A DNA stretch of 64,000 nt, taken from the NCBI GenBank assembly GCA_951813285.1, contig OX638355.1, positions 2,623,136-2,687,135 of the forward strand, given 5' to 3'. Under the pieces are notes generated by a model, which was not told where the DNA came from, did no database searches, and worked only from the letters and a program-made list of their open reading frames with translations. The DNA comes from Terriglobia bacterium (GTDB lineage Bacteria > Acidobacteriota > Terriglobia > Versatilivoradales > Versatilivoraceae). A program made the position numbers and the translations under genes. Shown here piece by piece: positions 33,101 through 42,299 of this stretch. Position 1 is the stretch's first letter; the number at the start of each line of letters is the position of its first letter.

Positions 33101-33280
33101 CGTACCTGAAATAAAAGAAAAAGAGTGATCCACGAAGGGCCACGAAGAACGACGAAGGGCCACCAAGGCATTGAGGTGAACCGCGACGGGATACCAGGGT
33201 CGCGAAAGTGATGATCGATTTACGATTGTTTCACTCTCGTATGATCCGCCCGGCAGGGCGGGGGCGACACTTGTCTGAGA
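33101..33280 (+). repeat. R1 interspersed repeat, full-length copy
   Basis: Shows the complete order: CCTGAAATAAAAGAAAAAGA, decamer array, GTGAACCGCGACGGGATACC, TTTCACTCTCGTATGATCCG, hairpin CCGCCCGGCAGGGCGG and GACACTTGTCTGAGA. It is fused to R2 at 33281. Confidence 0.85.
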
Positions 33281-33425
33281 TCGACTACCCGGGAAGACTG
33301 CTGGCGCCGCCTACGCGGCTTAACTCTCAGAGAGCACGTGGTCCATGGGCTGACGCCCACGGCTACCTGCTACCGCCGCCTTGGCGGCTGTCTGGAACCC
33401 CGGGGCTGACGCCCGGGAGATAATC
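33281..33425 (+). repeat. R2 hairpin array fused to R1
   Basis: TCGACTACCCGGGAAGACTG, then GCCGCCTACGCGGC, CCATGGGCTGACGCCCACGG, GCCGCCTTGGCGGC and CCCGGGGCTGACGCCCGGG hairpins. It matches 51243-51459 read on the minus strand, including the following ATAATCATT stretch. Confidence 0.8.
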
Positions 33426-33468
33426 ATTTAAATAAGCATCCCTCGCCCGAGCAGTGTCTTGACTTCGG

Positions 33469-33597
33469 AGAGAGCGGCGAAGCCGCGGCAGCACTTAGCC
33501 GTGGGCGTCAGCCCATGGGAAACGTCGCGTTTGGGTGTCGAGCCGCGTAGGCGGCGGCAGCAAATGCCGGTGAGCCCAAGTGAAGCACAAGCCGACG
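33469..33597 (+). repeat. R2-type hairpin array, copy of 29474-29604
   Basis: GAGAGCGGCGAAGCCGCGG, CAGCACTTAGCCGTGGGCGT, GAGCCGCGTAGGCGGCGG, GCAAATGCCGGTGAGCCC, ending AAGCACAAGCCGACG, nearly base-for-base as at 29474. Confidence 0.8.
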
Positions 33598-33686
33598 GAA
33601 TACGGAATGATGTTTATTTGAAACAACGCCTTGAGCCGGGTGGCGGAACATCCGTTCAAAGTCAAGCATGGTTAGACGGCTAATTT

Positions 33687-33892
33687 ACATGGATGCACAG
33701 GATGCACAGGATTATTGGGCGGGAGTTTCCACCGTCTTGAGTTGAACCATCGCCACTGTTCCAACATAGATTTCCCAAAACCCGTTCCCAGGCTCCTGGA
33801 TCACTTCCAATACCCACCCGATCATCAAGCGGGTTTGCTTCTGTGGAATAGCCACTCGTGCTGTTTATCCTGTTTATCCTGTGCATCCATGT
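33687..33892. repeat. R4 element, 206 bp, inverted ends of 9-bp-phased units
   Basis: ACATGGATGCACAGGAT at 33687-33703 is exactly inverted at 33876-33892. Both arms extend inward as 9-bp periods (ATGCACAGG on the left, TGTTTATCC on the right). The interior has no coding signal. Confidence 0.72.
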
Positions 33893-34138
33893 TCAATAAG
33901 TAGAAAACCGGTATGCCCTACGCCTCTCGCGTCACAAGATTTTCGCGCGTCCCCGGGTGGCCCAATCCGTTGCTTTCCACTTTGAACTGCAATAGCATGA
34001 GCCTCGTCCAGTCCCACCGGGAAGATTTTCGCCCCCCGGACGCCGTGTCCACGGATGAAGAAGCCCCTCCCAATCACAAGCTCCTACCGTTTGCCCGCCA
34101 ATCGTGGGGGCGTTTCGAGACAGTGGTGTCAACGGACC
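33893..34138 (+). other. Upstream region of the PQQ-propeller gene
   Basis: Begins with the R4 flank AGTAGAAAACCGGT. I see no convincing promoter, hairpin or coding frame here; the frames open on both strands have no protein-like signal. Confidence 0.3.
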
Positions 34139-35461
34139 ATGGCCTTCGAACGTGCAGAATCGAACTCGAGGAAGTCAGGTGTGGCCCTTGCGGCCGGGTT
34201 GTTCGGATTCCTTGTTTTCAGCCAGGGCCTGTCGATCTCTATCGCGGATGTCCTGGATTGGCCTCAGTGGCGGGGTCCCGGCCGGGCCGGGGTGTGGTCC
34301 TCGGTCCAACTGCCGAGGCGGTTGGAACCGGGTGCGGTCAAGAAGCTCTGGAGCACGGAAGTCGGCGGCGGGTTCTCGGGCGTGGTGGTAGCCGGGGATC
34401 GGGTGCTGACCATGGACCGGGCAGGGACCGGGGAAGAGGAGCGGGTGGTCTGCCTGGACCGCAAGGACGGCTCTCTTCTTTGGACCCACAGCTATCCGGC
34501 GCCCTACGGGGACCTGGATTGGGGCAAGGGGCCACGAGCCACCCCCGCGGTCGATGGCGGAGAGGTCTTTACCCTGGGGGCTGTCGGTCGGGTCTCCTGT
34601 CTCCGCCTTTCAGACGGCAAGCTGCGCTGGAGCCTGGATCTTCAGAAACGCTTCGGCGGGAAACAACCTGTCTGGGGACACTCCGCCTCGCCTCTGGTCG
34701 TTGGGGATCTGGTCTACATGCAGGCCGGGGGAGAACCCGGCGCCACCGTGGTGGCCCTGGACCGACGGACCGGCAGGGAGCGCTGGCGCGCCCTGGAGGA
34801 TCGCCCCGGATACTCCTCTCCGGTCTTGGCCAAGGTCGGATCGACCAAGCAGCTGCTGGTGTGGACGGCCGATCGCCTGGTGGCTCTCGACCCGCGGACA
34901 GGAGAGGAAATCTGGGGGGTGCCCTTCCGTACCAGCAGCTACGACGTGGCCATCATCTCACCGGTTTTCGACGGCAGCCGGTTGTTCGTGTCGGGTTACT
35001 GGGACGGGGCCTTGGCCTGCAGCTTGCGGCACGGTCAAGGTCCCGAGGAACTGTGGAAGTCGCGGAGGTTGAGTTGCCTGATGTCGACGCCGCTCTGGTC
35101 AGGAGACCACCTCTACGTTCTGGACAAGCGGGACGGCCTGCTGTGCATCCACTGGCCCAGCGGGCGGGTGGTCTGGTCCGACGAGCACCGTCTCACCCCC
35201 AGGGGGCGGAACCCCCACGCTGCGTTGGTGTGGGCGGGGAAAGACCGTTCCGGCGCCAATGCCGGGGGATCAGCCGTGGCCGTCAACGCCGTGGGTGAAC
35301 TGGTATTGCTGAACCTGACCCCCAAGAAGTTCGAAGACCGGGGGCGGGTAAAGATCATCCAAGAGGGCGACGCGCCCCTTTGGGCCCACCCGGCCTTCTC
35401 GGGCCAGGAGGTCTATGTTCGCAGCCAAAAGGAGCTGGTCTGTGTCCGAGTATCGCCCTGA
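34139..35461 (+). CDS. Secreted PQQ-type (outer membrane BamB-like) beta-propeller protein
   Basis: A 440-residue propeller. The N-terminus (KSGVALAAGLFGFLVFSQGLSISIADV) is a signal peptide or anchor, followed by WPQWRGPGRAGVW, the typical start of planctomycete/acidobacterial PQQ_2 proteins. Blades show the PQQ/BamB tryptophan motif: VVCLDRKDGSLLWTHSYP, SCLRLSDGKLRWSLDL, VVALDRRTGRERWRAL, LVALDPRTGEEIWGV. No haem motif is present and PQQ-binding residues cannot be judged. It may be a periplasmic scaffold or quinoprotein. ATG 34139 is chosen because it places the signal near the N-terminus; the frame is open to 34055. It lies upstream of the DUF1553-DUF1501 pair in the same direction. Confidence 0.8.
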   Translation: MAFERAESNSRKSGVALAAGLFGFLVFSQGLSISIADVLDWPQWRGPGRAGVWSSVQLPRRLEPGAVKKLWSTEVGGGFSGVVVAGDRVLTMDRAGTGEEERVVCLDRKDGSLLWTHSYPAPYGDLDWGKGPRATPAVDGGEVFTLGAVGRVSCLRLSDGKLRWSLDLQKRFGGKQPVWGHSASPLVVGDLVYMQAGGEPGATVVALDRRTGRERWRALEDRPGYSSPVLAKVGSTKQLLVWTADRLVALDPRTGEEIWGVPFRTSSYDVAIISPVFDGSRLFVSGYWDGALACSLRHGQGPEELWKSRRLSCLMSTPLWSGDHLYVLDKRDGLLCIHWPSGRVVWSDEHRLTPRGRNPHAALVWAGKDRSGANAGGSAVAVNAVGELVLLNLTPKKFEDRGRVKIIQEGDAPLWAHPAFSGQEVYVRSQKELVCVRVSP

Positions 35462-35538
35462 AGGGCGGGTTGTGCTGCGCCAACTGCAGTTGCGCCGCTC
35501 TCTCCAAGACCGCCACAAATCGGGAAGGAAGCCTACTT

Positions 35539-35547
35539 TGGTATAGA
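35539..35547 (+). promoter_or_regulatory. Possible extended -10 promoter before the DUF1553 gene
   Basis: TGGTATAGA fits an extended -10 (TG-N-TATAGA), 113 bases upstream of the ATG at 35660. A -35 box is not evident. Similar TGGTA-A-T boxes occur before 51837 and 52893. Confidence 0.35.
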
Positions 35548-35659
35548 ATACCTGGTGAGGCCACGCCTGAGACCGATGGGCATAGAGGGGGGAAAGAACC
35601 ACCAATTGTTTCACCCTCCAAGCGGTCGCAACCATCCCTTGTTCATCTCGGGAATCGTC

Positions 35660-38600
35660 ATGTCATTTCGTTTCCTGCTGCTTTCGGTCCTGATGGCCAC
35701 GGCCGTCGCCGCCTCGGGCCAGGCATCGGATCCCGCCCGGATCGAGTTTTTCGAGAAGCAGATCCGCCCCCTGCTGGTGGAGCACTGCCAGGTGTGCCAC
35801 GGTCCCAGGCTGCAGCAGGCAGGGCTGCGCCTGGATTCGGCCGAGTTTCTGCGCCAGGGGGGCCAGTCGGGTCCGGCGGTGGTGCCGGGGGAGGTGGATC
35901 AGAGCCGCCTTATTCGGCTGGTGAGGGGTTCCGGGGATCTGCAGATGCCTCCCACCGGTCCTCTGTCGGAGAGTCAGATCGCCTCCCTGGAGCAGTGGGT
36001 TCGAGATGGCGCCGTCTGGCCACAGCCCCGGGCTGTCCGCAAGCAGACAATGGAGCGGCAGAGCGGAGTGGTCGCGCGATCCCCCGCTGACGGTGAGTTG
36101 GAAGCCGAGCTGCAGGTCTGGCTGAAGGCCGACGCCATCCAGCTCAAGGAGGACGAGACCCTCAAGGCCTGGCAGGACGCCAGCGGGCGCGGCAACCACT
36201 GGAAGGTTCCCGCCGTGGAGGAGCTGCCGGCCGAGGACGCGGCGCCGGAATGGATTGCCGAAAGCCGGGTGCACGGCAAGCCGGCCCTGAGATTCGAGGG
36301 ACGGAGTCGACTGCTGGGTCCGGATGTCCTCCTTGCCAAGAATTCGGATGCTGTCGGGACCGTTTTTGCGGTGGCCCGGTTTGAACCTGGAGACGGGACT
36401 GGCGGGGCAGAGGGGAGCGCCGCCGCGCCCGGCGGCAAGCGTCCCTGGGTCATCGCCAGGATTCGCCGGCCGGAGACCGCGAACGGTGCCGCCCGCTATT
36501 ACCTCAACGGAAGGGAGTCGGAAGTTTCTCCGGCGGTCCAGGCCCTGCTGAACCAGGTTGTCGCCGGCCGGATCTCGTTCCGGGGCGACCTGGCGGAAGT
36601 GATTCTCTACGGCACCGCCCACACCGAGGCGGAGCGGCGGTCGGTGGAGGCCTACCTGGGGCAAAAATACGACATCCTGCTTCCCTGGAACCCGGCGGAG
36701 ACCGTTGCCGAGTTCACCGAGGAAGAAAAATCCTTTTGGGCTTTCCAGCCCGTGACTCCCAGCGAGCCTCCGGCAGTAGGGGACCGGGCGTGGCCCCGCA
36801 CCTGGCTGGACCGGTTCATCCTGGCCGGGCTGGAGGCCAAGGGTCTGCGGCCGGCTCCCGCCGCGGACCGCCGGAGGCTGATCCGCCGGCTTTACTTCAA
36901 CCTGGTGGGTCTGCCCCCGGAACCCGCGGAGGTTGAAGCCTTTGTCAACGACCCCTCTCACCAGGCCTACGCGAACCTGGTGGAGCGCCTGCTGGACTCG
37001 CCCCACTACGGCGAGCGCTGGGCCCGCCACTGGCTGGACGTGGTTCGCTATGCCGACACCACCGCCCACGACGGCAACTACATCATGCGCTATGCCTACC
37101 GCTACCGCGATTACGTGGTGCGGGCCTTCAACCAGGACAAGCCCTACGATCGATTTATTCTGGAGCAGCTTGCCGGCGACCTCCTTTCGGGGGACGCCGA
37201 CTGGCGGGCCTTCCGCGACCGGATGGTGGCCACCGGGTTCCTGGTGCTGGGCCCCAAGGCGCTGGCGGAGCAGGACAAGAAGAAGTTCATTCTGGACGTA
37301 GCCGACGAGCAGATCGACGTTACGGGGCGCACCTTCCTGGGCTTGACCCTGGCCTGCAGCCGCTGCCACGACCACAAGTTCGACCCCATCCCCACCGCCG
37401 ACTACTACTCCCTGGCCGCCATCTTCAAGGGCACCCGCACCATGGCCGATCTGGAGTTCGCCTCCAAGTGGCAGGAATGGCCCCTGATGAGCGAGCTGCG
37501 CAAGCGCTACCCCGATCGGTTTCCCGCTCCCGTGCCCAGCCTGGCTCCCTTGGGCGAGGCCAGCCAGTCCAGCACCAGGTGCGAGGCCACGGCGGACAAG
37601 GCGATCGACGGGGTCTTCAACAACCGCCAGGAGACCGGCGAGGGCGACGCCAACCCCTGGTGGGAGGTGAAGCTGGCCGAAAGCGGTCCCATAGGCATGG
37701 TGGTCTTGTGGAATCGCGTGGATGCCGAATTCAAGCGCCTCTCCAACTTTCGGGTCTCGGTGCTGACCGACCAGCGACAGGAGGTGTGGAATCAGGCCTT
37801 TTTCCCCGAGGGTCCGGATGCCGAGGAGTTTCCAACTCCGGCCGAGGGATTTCGCATTTGTCCGCCCCGGGGAACGACCGGCCGGATCGTGCGTGTGGAA
37901 CTGTTGGGACCGCGGGAGGAGGAGACCTCCACCCTGCATATGGCGGAAGTGGAAGTATTTGCCGCCGGGGATTGCTCCAGCCCCCCCCCGGATCCGCTGA
38001 CCGTGATGGCGGTCAAGGACGGGGCCCCGGCTCCCATGCGGATCCTGGTCCGCGGAAACCACCACAATCCCGGCAAGCTGGTCCCGCGCCGTTTTCTTCA
38101 GATCCTGGATCGGGGCCATAACGGGATCGTCGACAGCGACCAGAGCGGCCGCCTGGAGCTGGCCCGGTTCATTGCCAGCCCCGACAACCCCCTGACGGCG
38201 CGCGTGATGGTCAACCGGATCTGGCAGTGGCACTTCGGAACCGGCCTGGTGGCCAGCAGCACCAACTTCGGGACCCTGGGGGAACGGCCCTCCCATCCGG
38301 AGTTGCTGGATCGATTGGCGGCCTATTTCGTGGAGTCGGGATGGTCCGTCAAGCAGCTGCACAGGCTGATACTGAACTCCAGCGTCTACCGGATGCAAAG
38401 CGGCGTTTCCAACCCCGCCGCCGAGGTTGCGGATGCCGGCAACCGCCTGCTCTGGAGGTTCCCGCGCCGCCGACTGGAGGCGGAAGCCCTGCGCGATGCC
38501 ATCCTGGCACTCAGCGGCAGGCTGGACCGGACCATGGGGGGGTCCATCTTCGACTACAAGGGCAAGTCCGCGGTGGACGACTACTACCGCGGCCTGTTCT

Positions 38601-39055
38601 CGGCGGGGAAGGGGGGCTATGGCTTCGACGCCTACCGGAGCGGGCGCCGCAGCCTCTACCTCCCGGTGGTGCGCAATCAGATCTTTCCCATGTTTCAACT
38701 CTTCGACTTTGCCGGTTCCAACGCCGTCACCAGCAGGCGCGGCGACTCCACCGTGGCTCCCCAGGCACTATTCCTGCTGAATAGCCCCTTCGTGGTGGAG
38801 CAAGCTCGCCATTTCGCCGAGGACCTGCTCTCCGGGGAAGGCGCCGATGACAGGGAGCGGGTGGAGCTGGCCCATCGCAGGGTCCTGGCCCGGCCTCCCT
38901 CCGACGAAGAGACCGAGCAGGCGCTGGCCTACCTGGCAGCCTACCCTCAGGTCCAGGGGCCGGACGGGGTTGAGCAAGCCGAGGCCCGACGCCAGGCCTG
39001 GGCCAGTTATTGCCAGCTACTGTTCGGCCTCAATGAATTCATGTATATTGAGTGA
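35660..39055 (+). CDS. DUF1549/DUF1553 cytochrome-c-type protein with LamG-like and F5/8C-like inserts
   Basis: A 1131-residue exported protein. Signal peptide (FRFLLLSVLMATAVAASGQA), then a planctomycete-type cytochrome c domain PSCyt1 with haem motif CQVCH (about 43-47), a concanavalin/LamG-like domain (about 150-345), PSCyt2/DUF1549 (about 375-590) with ERWARHWLDVVRYADT and a second haem motif CSRCHDHKFDP (about 566), a galactose-binding F5/8C-like domain (SQSSTRCEATADKAIDGVFNN, about 625-770), and PSD1/DUF1553 (about 800-1105) with LTARVMVNRIWQWHFG and NSSVYRMQS. The architecture implies an extracytoplasmic redox protein that also touches polysaccharide. It is followed by its usual DUF1501 partner. 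A second such protein, without the inserts, is at 43815. Confidence 0.9.
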   Translation: MSFRFLLLSVLMATAVAASGQASDPARIEFFEKQIRPLLVEHCQVCHGPRLQQAGLRLDSAEFLRQGGQSGPAVVPGEVDQSRLIRLVRGSGDLQMPPTGPLSESQIASLEQWVRDGAVWPQPRAVRKQTMERQSGVVARSPADGELEAELQVWLKADAIQLKEDETLKAWQDASGRGNHWKVPAVEELPAEDAAPEWIAESRVHGKPALRFEGRSRLLGPDVLLAKNSDAVGTVFAVARFEPGDGTGGAEGSAAAPGGKRPWVIARIRRPETANGAARYYLNGRESEVSPAVQALLNQVVAGRISFRGDLAEVILYGTAHTEAERRSVEAYLGQKYDILLPWNPAETVAEFTEEEKSFWAFQPVTPSEPPAVGDRAWPRTWLDRFILAGLEAKGLRPAPAADRRRLIRRLYFNLVGLPPEPAEVEAFVNDPSHQAYANLVERLLDSPHYGERWARHWLDVVRYADTTAHDGNYIMRYAYRYRDYVVRAFNQDKPYDRFILEQLAGDLLSGDADWRAFRDRMVATGFLVLGPKALAEQDKKKFILDVADEQIDVTGRTFLGLTLACSRCHDHKFDPIPTADYYSLAAIFKGTRTMADLEFASKWQEWPLMSELRKRYPDRFPAPVPSLAPLGEASQSSTRCEATADKAIDGVFNNRQETGEGDANPWWEVKLAESGPIGMVVLWNRVDAEFKRLSNFRVSVLTDQRQEVWNQAFFPEGPDAEEFPTPAEGFRICPPRGTTGRIVRVELLGPREEETSTLHMAEVEVFAAGDCSSPPPDPLTVMAVKDGAPAPMRILVRGNHHNPGKLVPRRFLQILDRGHNGIVDSDQSGRLELARFIASPDNPLTARVMVNRIWQWHFGTGLVASSTNFGTLGERPSHPELLDRLAAYFVESGWSVKQLHRLILNSSVYRMQSGVSNPAAEVADAGNRLLWRFPRRRLEAEALRDAILALSGRLDRTMGGSIFDYKGKSAVDDYYRGLFSAGKGGYGFDAYRSGRRSLYLPVVRNQIFPMFQLFDFAGSNAVTSRRGDSTVAPQALFLLNSPFVVEQARHFAEDLLSGEGADDRERVELAHRRVLARPPSDEETEQALAYLAAYPQVQGPDGVEQAEARRQAWASYCQLLFGLNEFMYIE

Positions 39056-39087
39056 GAGCGGAGCCTTTTCTTCTCGAGATTACCGGC

Positions 39088-40539
39088 ATGAATGACCCTT
39101 CGGCAGCTCCCCCGGCTTTCCAGCCCGGAGCGGTTTCCCGGCGCGATCTCCTGCGTCAGGCCGCCTGTGGCTTCGGCTACCTGGCCTTCGCCGGATTGTC
39201 CTCTCTGGAAGCCCGGGCTACGCGGGCTCCATCCAGGGATCTCAATCCTCTCAGCCCCAAGCCGACCCATATCCGCCCCCGGGCCAAGCGGGTCATCTTC
39301 CTCTTCCTTCACGGCGGCGTCTCCCACATCGACACTTTCGATCCCAAGCCCAAGCTTACGGAGATGAACGGCAAGCCCTTGCCGTTTCCCAAGCCCGAGA
39401 TCACCTTCGCCGAGACGGGGAACCTGTTGAAGTCTCCCTGGGAATTCCGCCGGTACGGGGAATGCGGCCAACCGGTGAGCCAGCTCTTCCCCCATATCGC
39501 CACCTGTGTGGATGACCTCTGCATGATTCATTCCATGGTGGGCGACTTTGTCTCTCACGGCGGCGCCGCCCTGCAGCTCCACACCGGGGACGGGATCCTG
39601 ATCCGGCCGAGCATGGGATCCTGGATCCTTTACGGTCTGGGAACCGACAACCAGAACCTCCCCGGGTTTATCAATATCTCACCGCCCTACATCCATGGCG
39701 GGGGCCAGAACTTCGGGTCGGCGTTTCTGCCCGCGGTCTACCAGGGAACGGGGATCGGCGACGGCGCCACCCAGTTCATCGAAGGGGAAATACCCAACCT
39801 GAAGGCCGAGGGGAGGGACCTCGCGGTGCAACGCCGGCAACTCGACCTGATGGGGGCCTGGAACCGGCGGCATCTCGCTTCGAGCGCCTACGATGCCCGG
39901 CTGGAAGCTCGCATCCAGGCCTTCGAGTTGGCCTTTCGCATGCAGCGCCACGCCCCCGAAGCCCTGGATTTCTCCAGGGAGTCGAAGAGCACCCTGGACC
40001 TCTATGGCATCGGAGTAGAGCCCACCGACGAGTATGGGCGCCAGTGCCTGCTGGCCCGGCGGCTGGCCGAGCGGGGAGTGCGATTCGTGCAGGTGTCGCA
40101 CAGCTACCCCAGAAACTACTGGGATCAGCATTCCAAGTTGCGGGAGAAGCACCAAAAGAACGCCCTCAAGGTCGACAAGCCCATTGCGGGATTGCTCAAG
40201 GACCTCAAGAGCCGGGGGTTGCTGGAGGACACCCTGGTCATCTTCGGCACCGAGTTCGGGCGTTCACCGGCGGTGCAGGGGAAGGACGGGCGCGACCACA
40301 ACCCTACCGGATTCACCATCTGGATGGCCGGCGGCGGGATCAAGCCCGGGATTCGCTACGGCGCCACCGACGAGTTCGGCTGGTATGCCGTGGAAAACAA
40401 GATGACCTTCAACGATTTTCACGCCACCGTGCTCCACCTGATGGGGTTGGACCACACCAGGCTCACCTACCGCCACGCCGGGCGCGATTTCCGTCTGACG
40501 GATGTCGCCGGCGAGGTGCCGCAGGCAATCCTCCTGTAA
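39088..40539 (+). CDS. Tat-exported DUF1501 protein (sulfatase-like fold)
   Basis: A 483-residue DUF1501 protein with twin-arginine signal SRRDLLRQAACGFGYLAFAG. Family motifs: RAKRVIFLFLHGGVSHIDTFDPKP, SMVGDFVSHGGAALQLHTG, RPSMGSWILYGLGT, LARRLAERGVRFVQVSH, and VIFGTEFGRSPAVQGKDGRDHNPTGFTIWMAGGG, which carry the Asp/His residues of an alkaline-phosphatase/sulfatase-type metal site. Activity is unproven in this family. It is 33 bases after the DUF1553 gene; GTG 39052 overlapping the upstream stop is an alternative start. DUF1501 and DUF1553 proteins are almost always encoded together and are thought to act together outside the cytoplasm. Confidence 0.9.
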   Translation: MNDPSAAPPAFQPGAVSRRDLLRQAACGFGYLAFAGLSSLEARATRAPSRDLNPLSPKPTHIRPRAKRVIFLFLHGGVSHIDTFDPKPKLTEMNGKPLPFPKPEITFAETGNLLKSPWEFRRYGECGQPVSQLFPHIATCVDDLCMIHSMVGDFVSHGGAALQLHTGDGILIRPSMGSWILYGLGTDNQNLPGFINISPPYIHGGGQNFGSAFLPAVYQGTGIGDGATQFIEGEIPNLKAEGRDLAVQRRQLDLMGAWNRRHLASSAYDARLEARIQAFELAFRMQRHAPEALDFSRESKSTLDLYGIGVEPTDEYGRQCLLARRLAERGVRFVQVSHSYPRNYWDQHSKLREKHQKNALKVDKPIAGLLKDLKSRGLLEDTLVIFGTEFGRSPAVQGKDGRDHNPTGFTIWMAGGGIKPGIRYGATDEFGWYAVENKMTFNDFHATVLHLMGLDHTRLTYRHAGRDFRLTDVAGEVPQAILL

Positions 40540-40564
40540 CCGCCGGGAATCCGTCCGCAGTCGT

Positions 40565-42280
40565 TCAGTATTCGATAGGTTGATCTTCGAAGTGTCGATG
40601 GCGGCGATATTGGATGCGGCAGTCGACCCGCACCAGGGCCAGCCGGCCGGCGATGTCGGGGTCTCGCCTGAGGAGCTTGACTCTCAACCGGTTTCGGCCT
40701 CTCCTCGGGTAGCGGGCGGGGTCGAGATGGAAGTCGTAGGCATAGCCGTAGGGCGTGATGGAATGGGTGCTGGACTGCTGATCCACCAGCCGGTAGGTCA
40801 TGTCCACCTTGCGGAGAATGGAATCGGGCAGCTTCTGCTCGTTGAGATGGACCTCGACCCTGTCGTAGTTGGGGAGGATGTCTCGGAAGCGAACTCGCAG
40901 CACCACAGACTCGACCCGCCCCAATCGGCGCCACTGCTGTAGGTCGTCGGCGACCCGGAACGTCACCCGATGGGACTCTCCGGGATTCAGCTCCTTGGGG
41001 AGCTGAATGTTCCTTCCAGGCAACCAGCCGGCCGTGGCCTCGTCCCGAATGTCGGAGCGCACCAGGAAGTGCTTGTCGGCCTGGGCCAGAAGCTCGGGGT
41101 GCCCCAGCAGGCGTAGCGCTTCATACTCCCGCGAGGTCCAGGGCCATCCGTTGGGAGCCCAGACGTGGTCGGCGATGGCGAAGCCGTCGGCGCCCTGGGC
41201 GTAAGCGTTGGCGGCGGCGGCCCAAATCATGGCCGGGGTGGCGCTGCGCGCGAATTGCCGATAAAGGTTGGTGTGGAAGGCGTAGTAGACCCGGCATCGG
41301 GTGCCGCGGGTCAAGGCCACCACCGGGGCCAGATCGACGTCCTGGTCCACGCCTTCTTCCTCGGTGAAGCTGCTCTCGCAAAAGAGCCCGTCCACCAGTT
41401 TTTCCGAGAGCCACAGGCCGACCTCGTACCCCACCAGCTTCCAGGCATCGGGATGAGCCGGAATGCGCAGGTAGATCGGCTTGGGGCGTCTCTGAAGGTC
41501 CCGGGCCCGGTCGGCCACTCGGCGCAGGTCGCGCAGCCATTGGGTGAGCAGCGGGGCCAGCCGGTCCACGTCACTAAACCGGCAATAGGGCATGGCCGAG
41601 GTCAGGTTCAACTCGACGCCGTCCGTCTCGTAATCGGAGAGCATCTCCGACAGGAGGCGTAAGCGTTCTTCCCGCACCTCGGCGTGGAGAAAGCTGAACC
41701 GGGTCTTCAGGAGGCCGGCCGCCCTGGGGTCGGGGTCCTCGCCCACCTGAAATTGGGGATTGTCCAGGGTGAAGGCCGACCAGCGCCCCAGGTTCTGATG
41801 GGTTTGCCGGTTGCCGCTGTGAAGGCTGATCCAGGTGCTGGGGATCATGCGGATGCCGTGATGGTGGCAGCGGTCGCAGAGAAGCTTGAGCGGATCGTGA
41901 CCGTCGGCGATCAACTGCCGCAGGACCCGTGCCGTTCTGGCCCAGACATAGTGATCCCACCGCTGGACCGTATCCCCCCACAGGTCGGCCACTCGACTGG
42001 GATAGAGCACCGTCCCATGGGCCCCGGCCGCGAACAGCACCAGGGCGTCCACGCCGCTTCCTGCCAGTTGGTCGGCGATGGTGCCGTGATCTTCCGGGGT
42101 GATGGGCGGCTCAAAGCTGTCCAGTCCTCCGACGTGGCGACCGTCGTTGAAGAGGAAGACACGTGGCGGTGCGCTGGGGTCCCGGCGTTCCGGTGTGGCG
42201 CCTGAACCGGAGGCCGTCAGTCCAGCCGGAGCTGCCGGCAGACGGGCCGCCGGGGTTTGCAAAAATTGTCTGCGGTTCAT
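40565..42280 (-). CDS. Exported TIM-barrel glycoside-hydrolase-like protein, unknown specificity
   Basis: A 571-residue protein beginning MNRRQFLQTPAARLPAAPAG, a twin-arginine-type signal. The central part resembles glycosidase-type TIM barrels: GIRMIPSTWISLHSGN, DGVELNLTSAMPYC (strand with Glu/Asn), LRIPAHPDAWKLVGYEVG and DGLFCESSFTEEE. The last 150 residues form a beta-sandwich-like domain (HRVTFRVADDLQQW ... NRLRVKLLRRDPDIAGRLALVRVDCRIQYR). Catalytic residues are not assigned. It is 19 bases downstream of the second DUF1501 gene and convergent with the first DUF1501 gene, their stops 25 bases apart. Confidence 0.65.
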   Translation of the reverse strand: MNRRQFLQTPAARLPAAPAGLTASGSGATPERRDPSAPPRVFLFNDGRHVGGLDSFEPPITPEDHGTIADQLAGSGVDALVLFAAGAHGTVLYPSRVADLWGDTVQRWDHYVWARTARVLRQLIADGHDPLKLLCDRCHHHGIRMIPSTWISLHSGNRQTHQNLGRWSAFTLDNPQFQVGEDPDPRAAGLLKTRFSFLHAEVREERLRLLSEMLSDYETDGVELNLTSAMPYCRFSDVDRLAPLLTQWLRDLRRVADRARDLQRRPKPIYLRIPAHPDAWKLVGYEVGLWLSEKLVDGLFCESSFTEEEGVDQDVDLAPVVALTRGTRCRVYYAFHTNLYRQFARSATPAMIWAAAANAYAQGADGFAIADHVWAPNGWPWTSREYEALRLLGHPELLAQADKHFLVRSDIRDEATAGWLPGRNIQLPKELNPGESHRVTFRVADDLQQWRRLGRVESVVLRVRFRDILPNYDRVEVHLNEQKLPDSILRKVDMTYRLVDQQSSTHSITPYGYAYDFHLDPARYPRRGRNRLRVKLLRRDPDIAGRLALVRVDCRIQYRRHRHFEDQPIEY

Positions 42281-42299
42281 TCGGGACCGGGATGCGGGG

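Noticed and set aside
33913-35298. Alternative 461-codon plus-strand frame overlapping the PQQ-propeller gene
   Set aside because: The translation is Gly/Arg-rich without propeller motifs; the frame starting at 34139 has a signal peptide and tryptophan blade motifs.
35663-38698. A 1011-codon open frame on the minus strand opposite the DUF1553 gene
   Set aside because: It is a mirror of codon bias in a G+C-rich gene; its translation is Gly/Pro/His/Gln-rich with no domain, while the plus strand has haem motifs and family domains.
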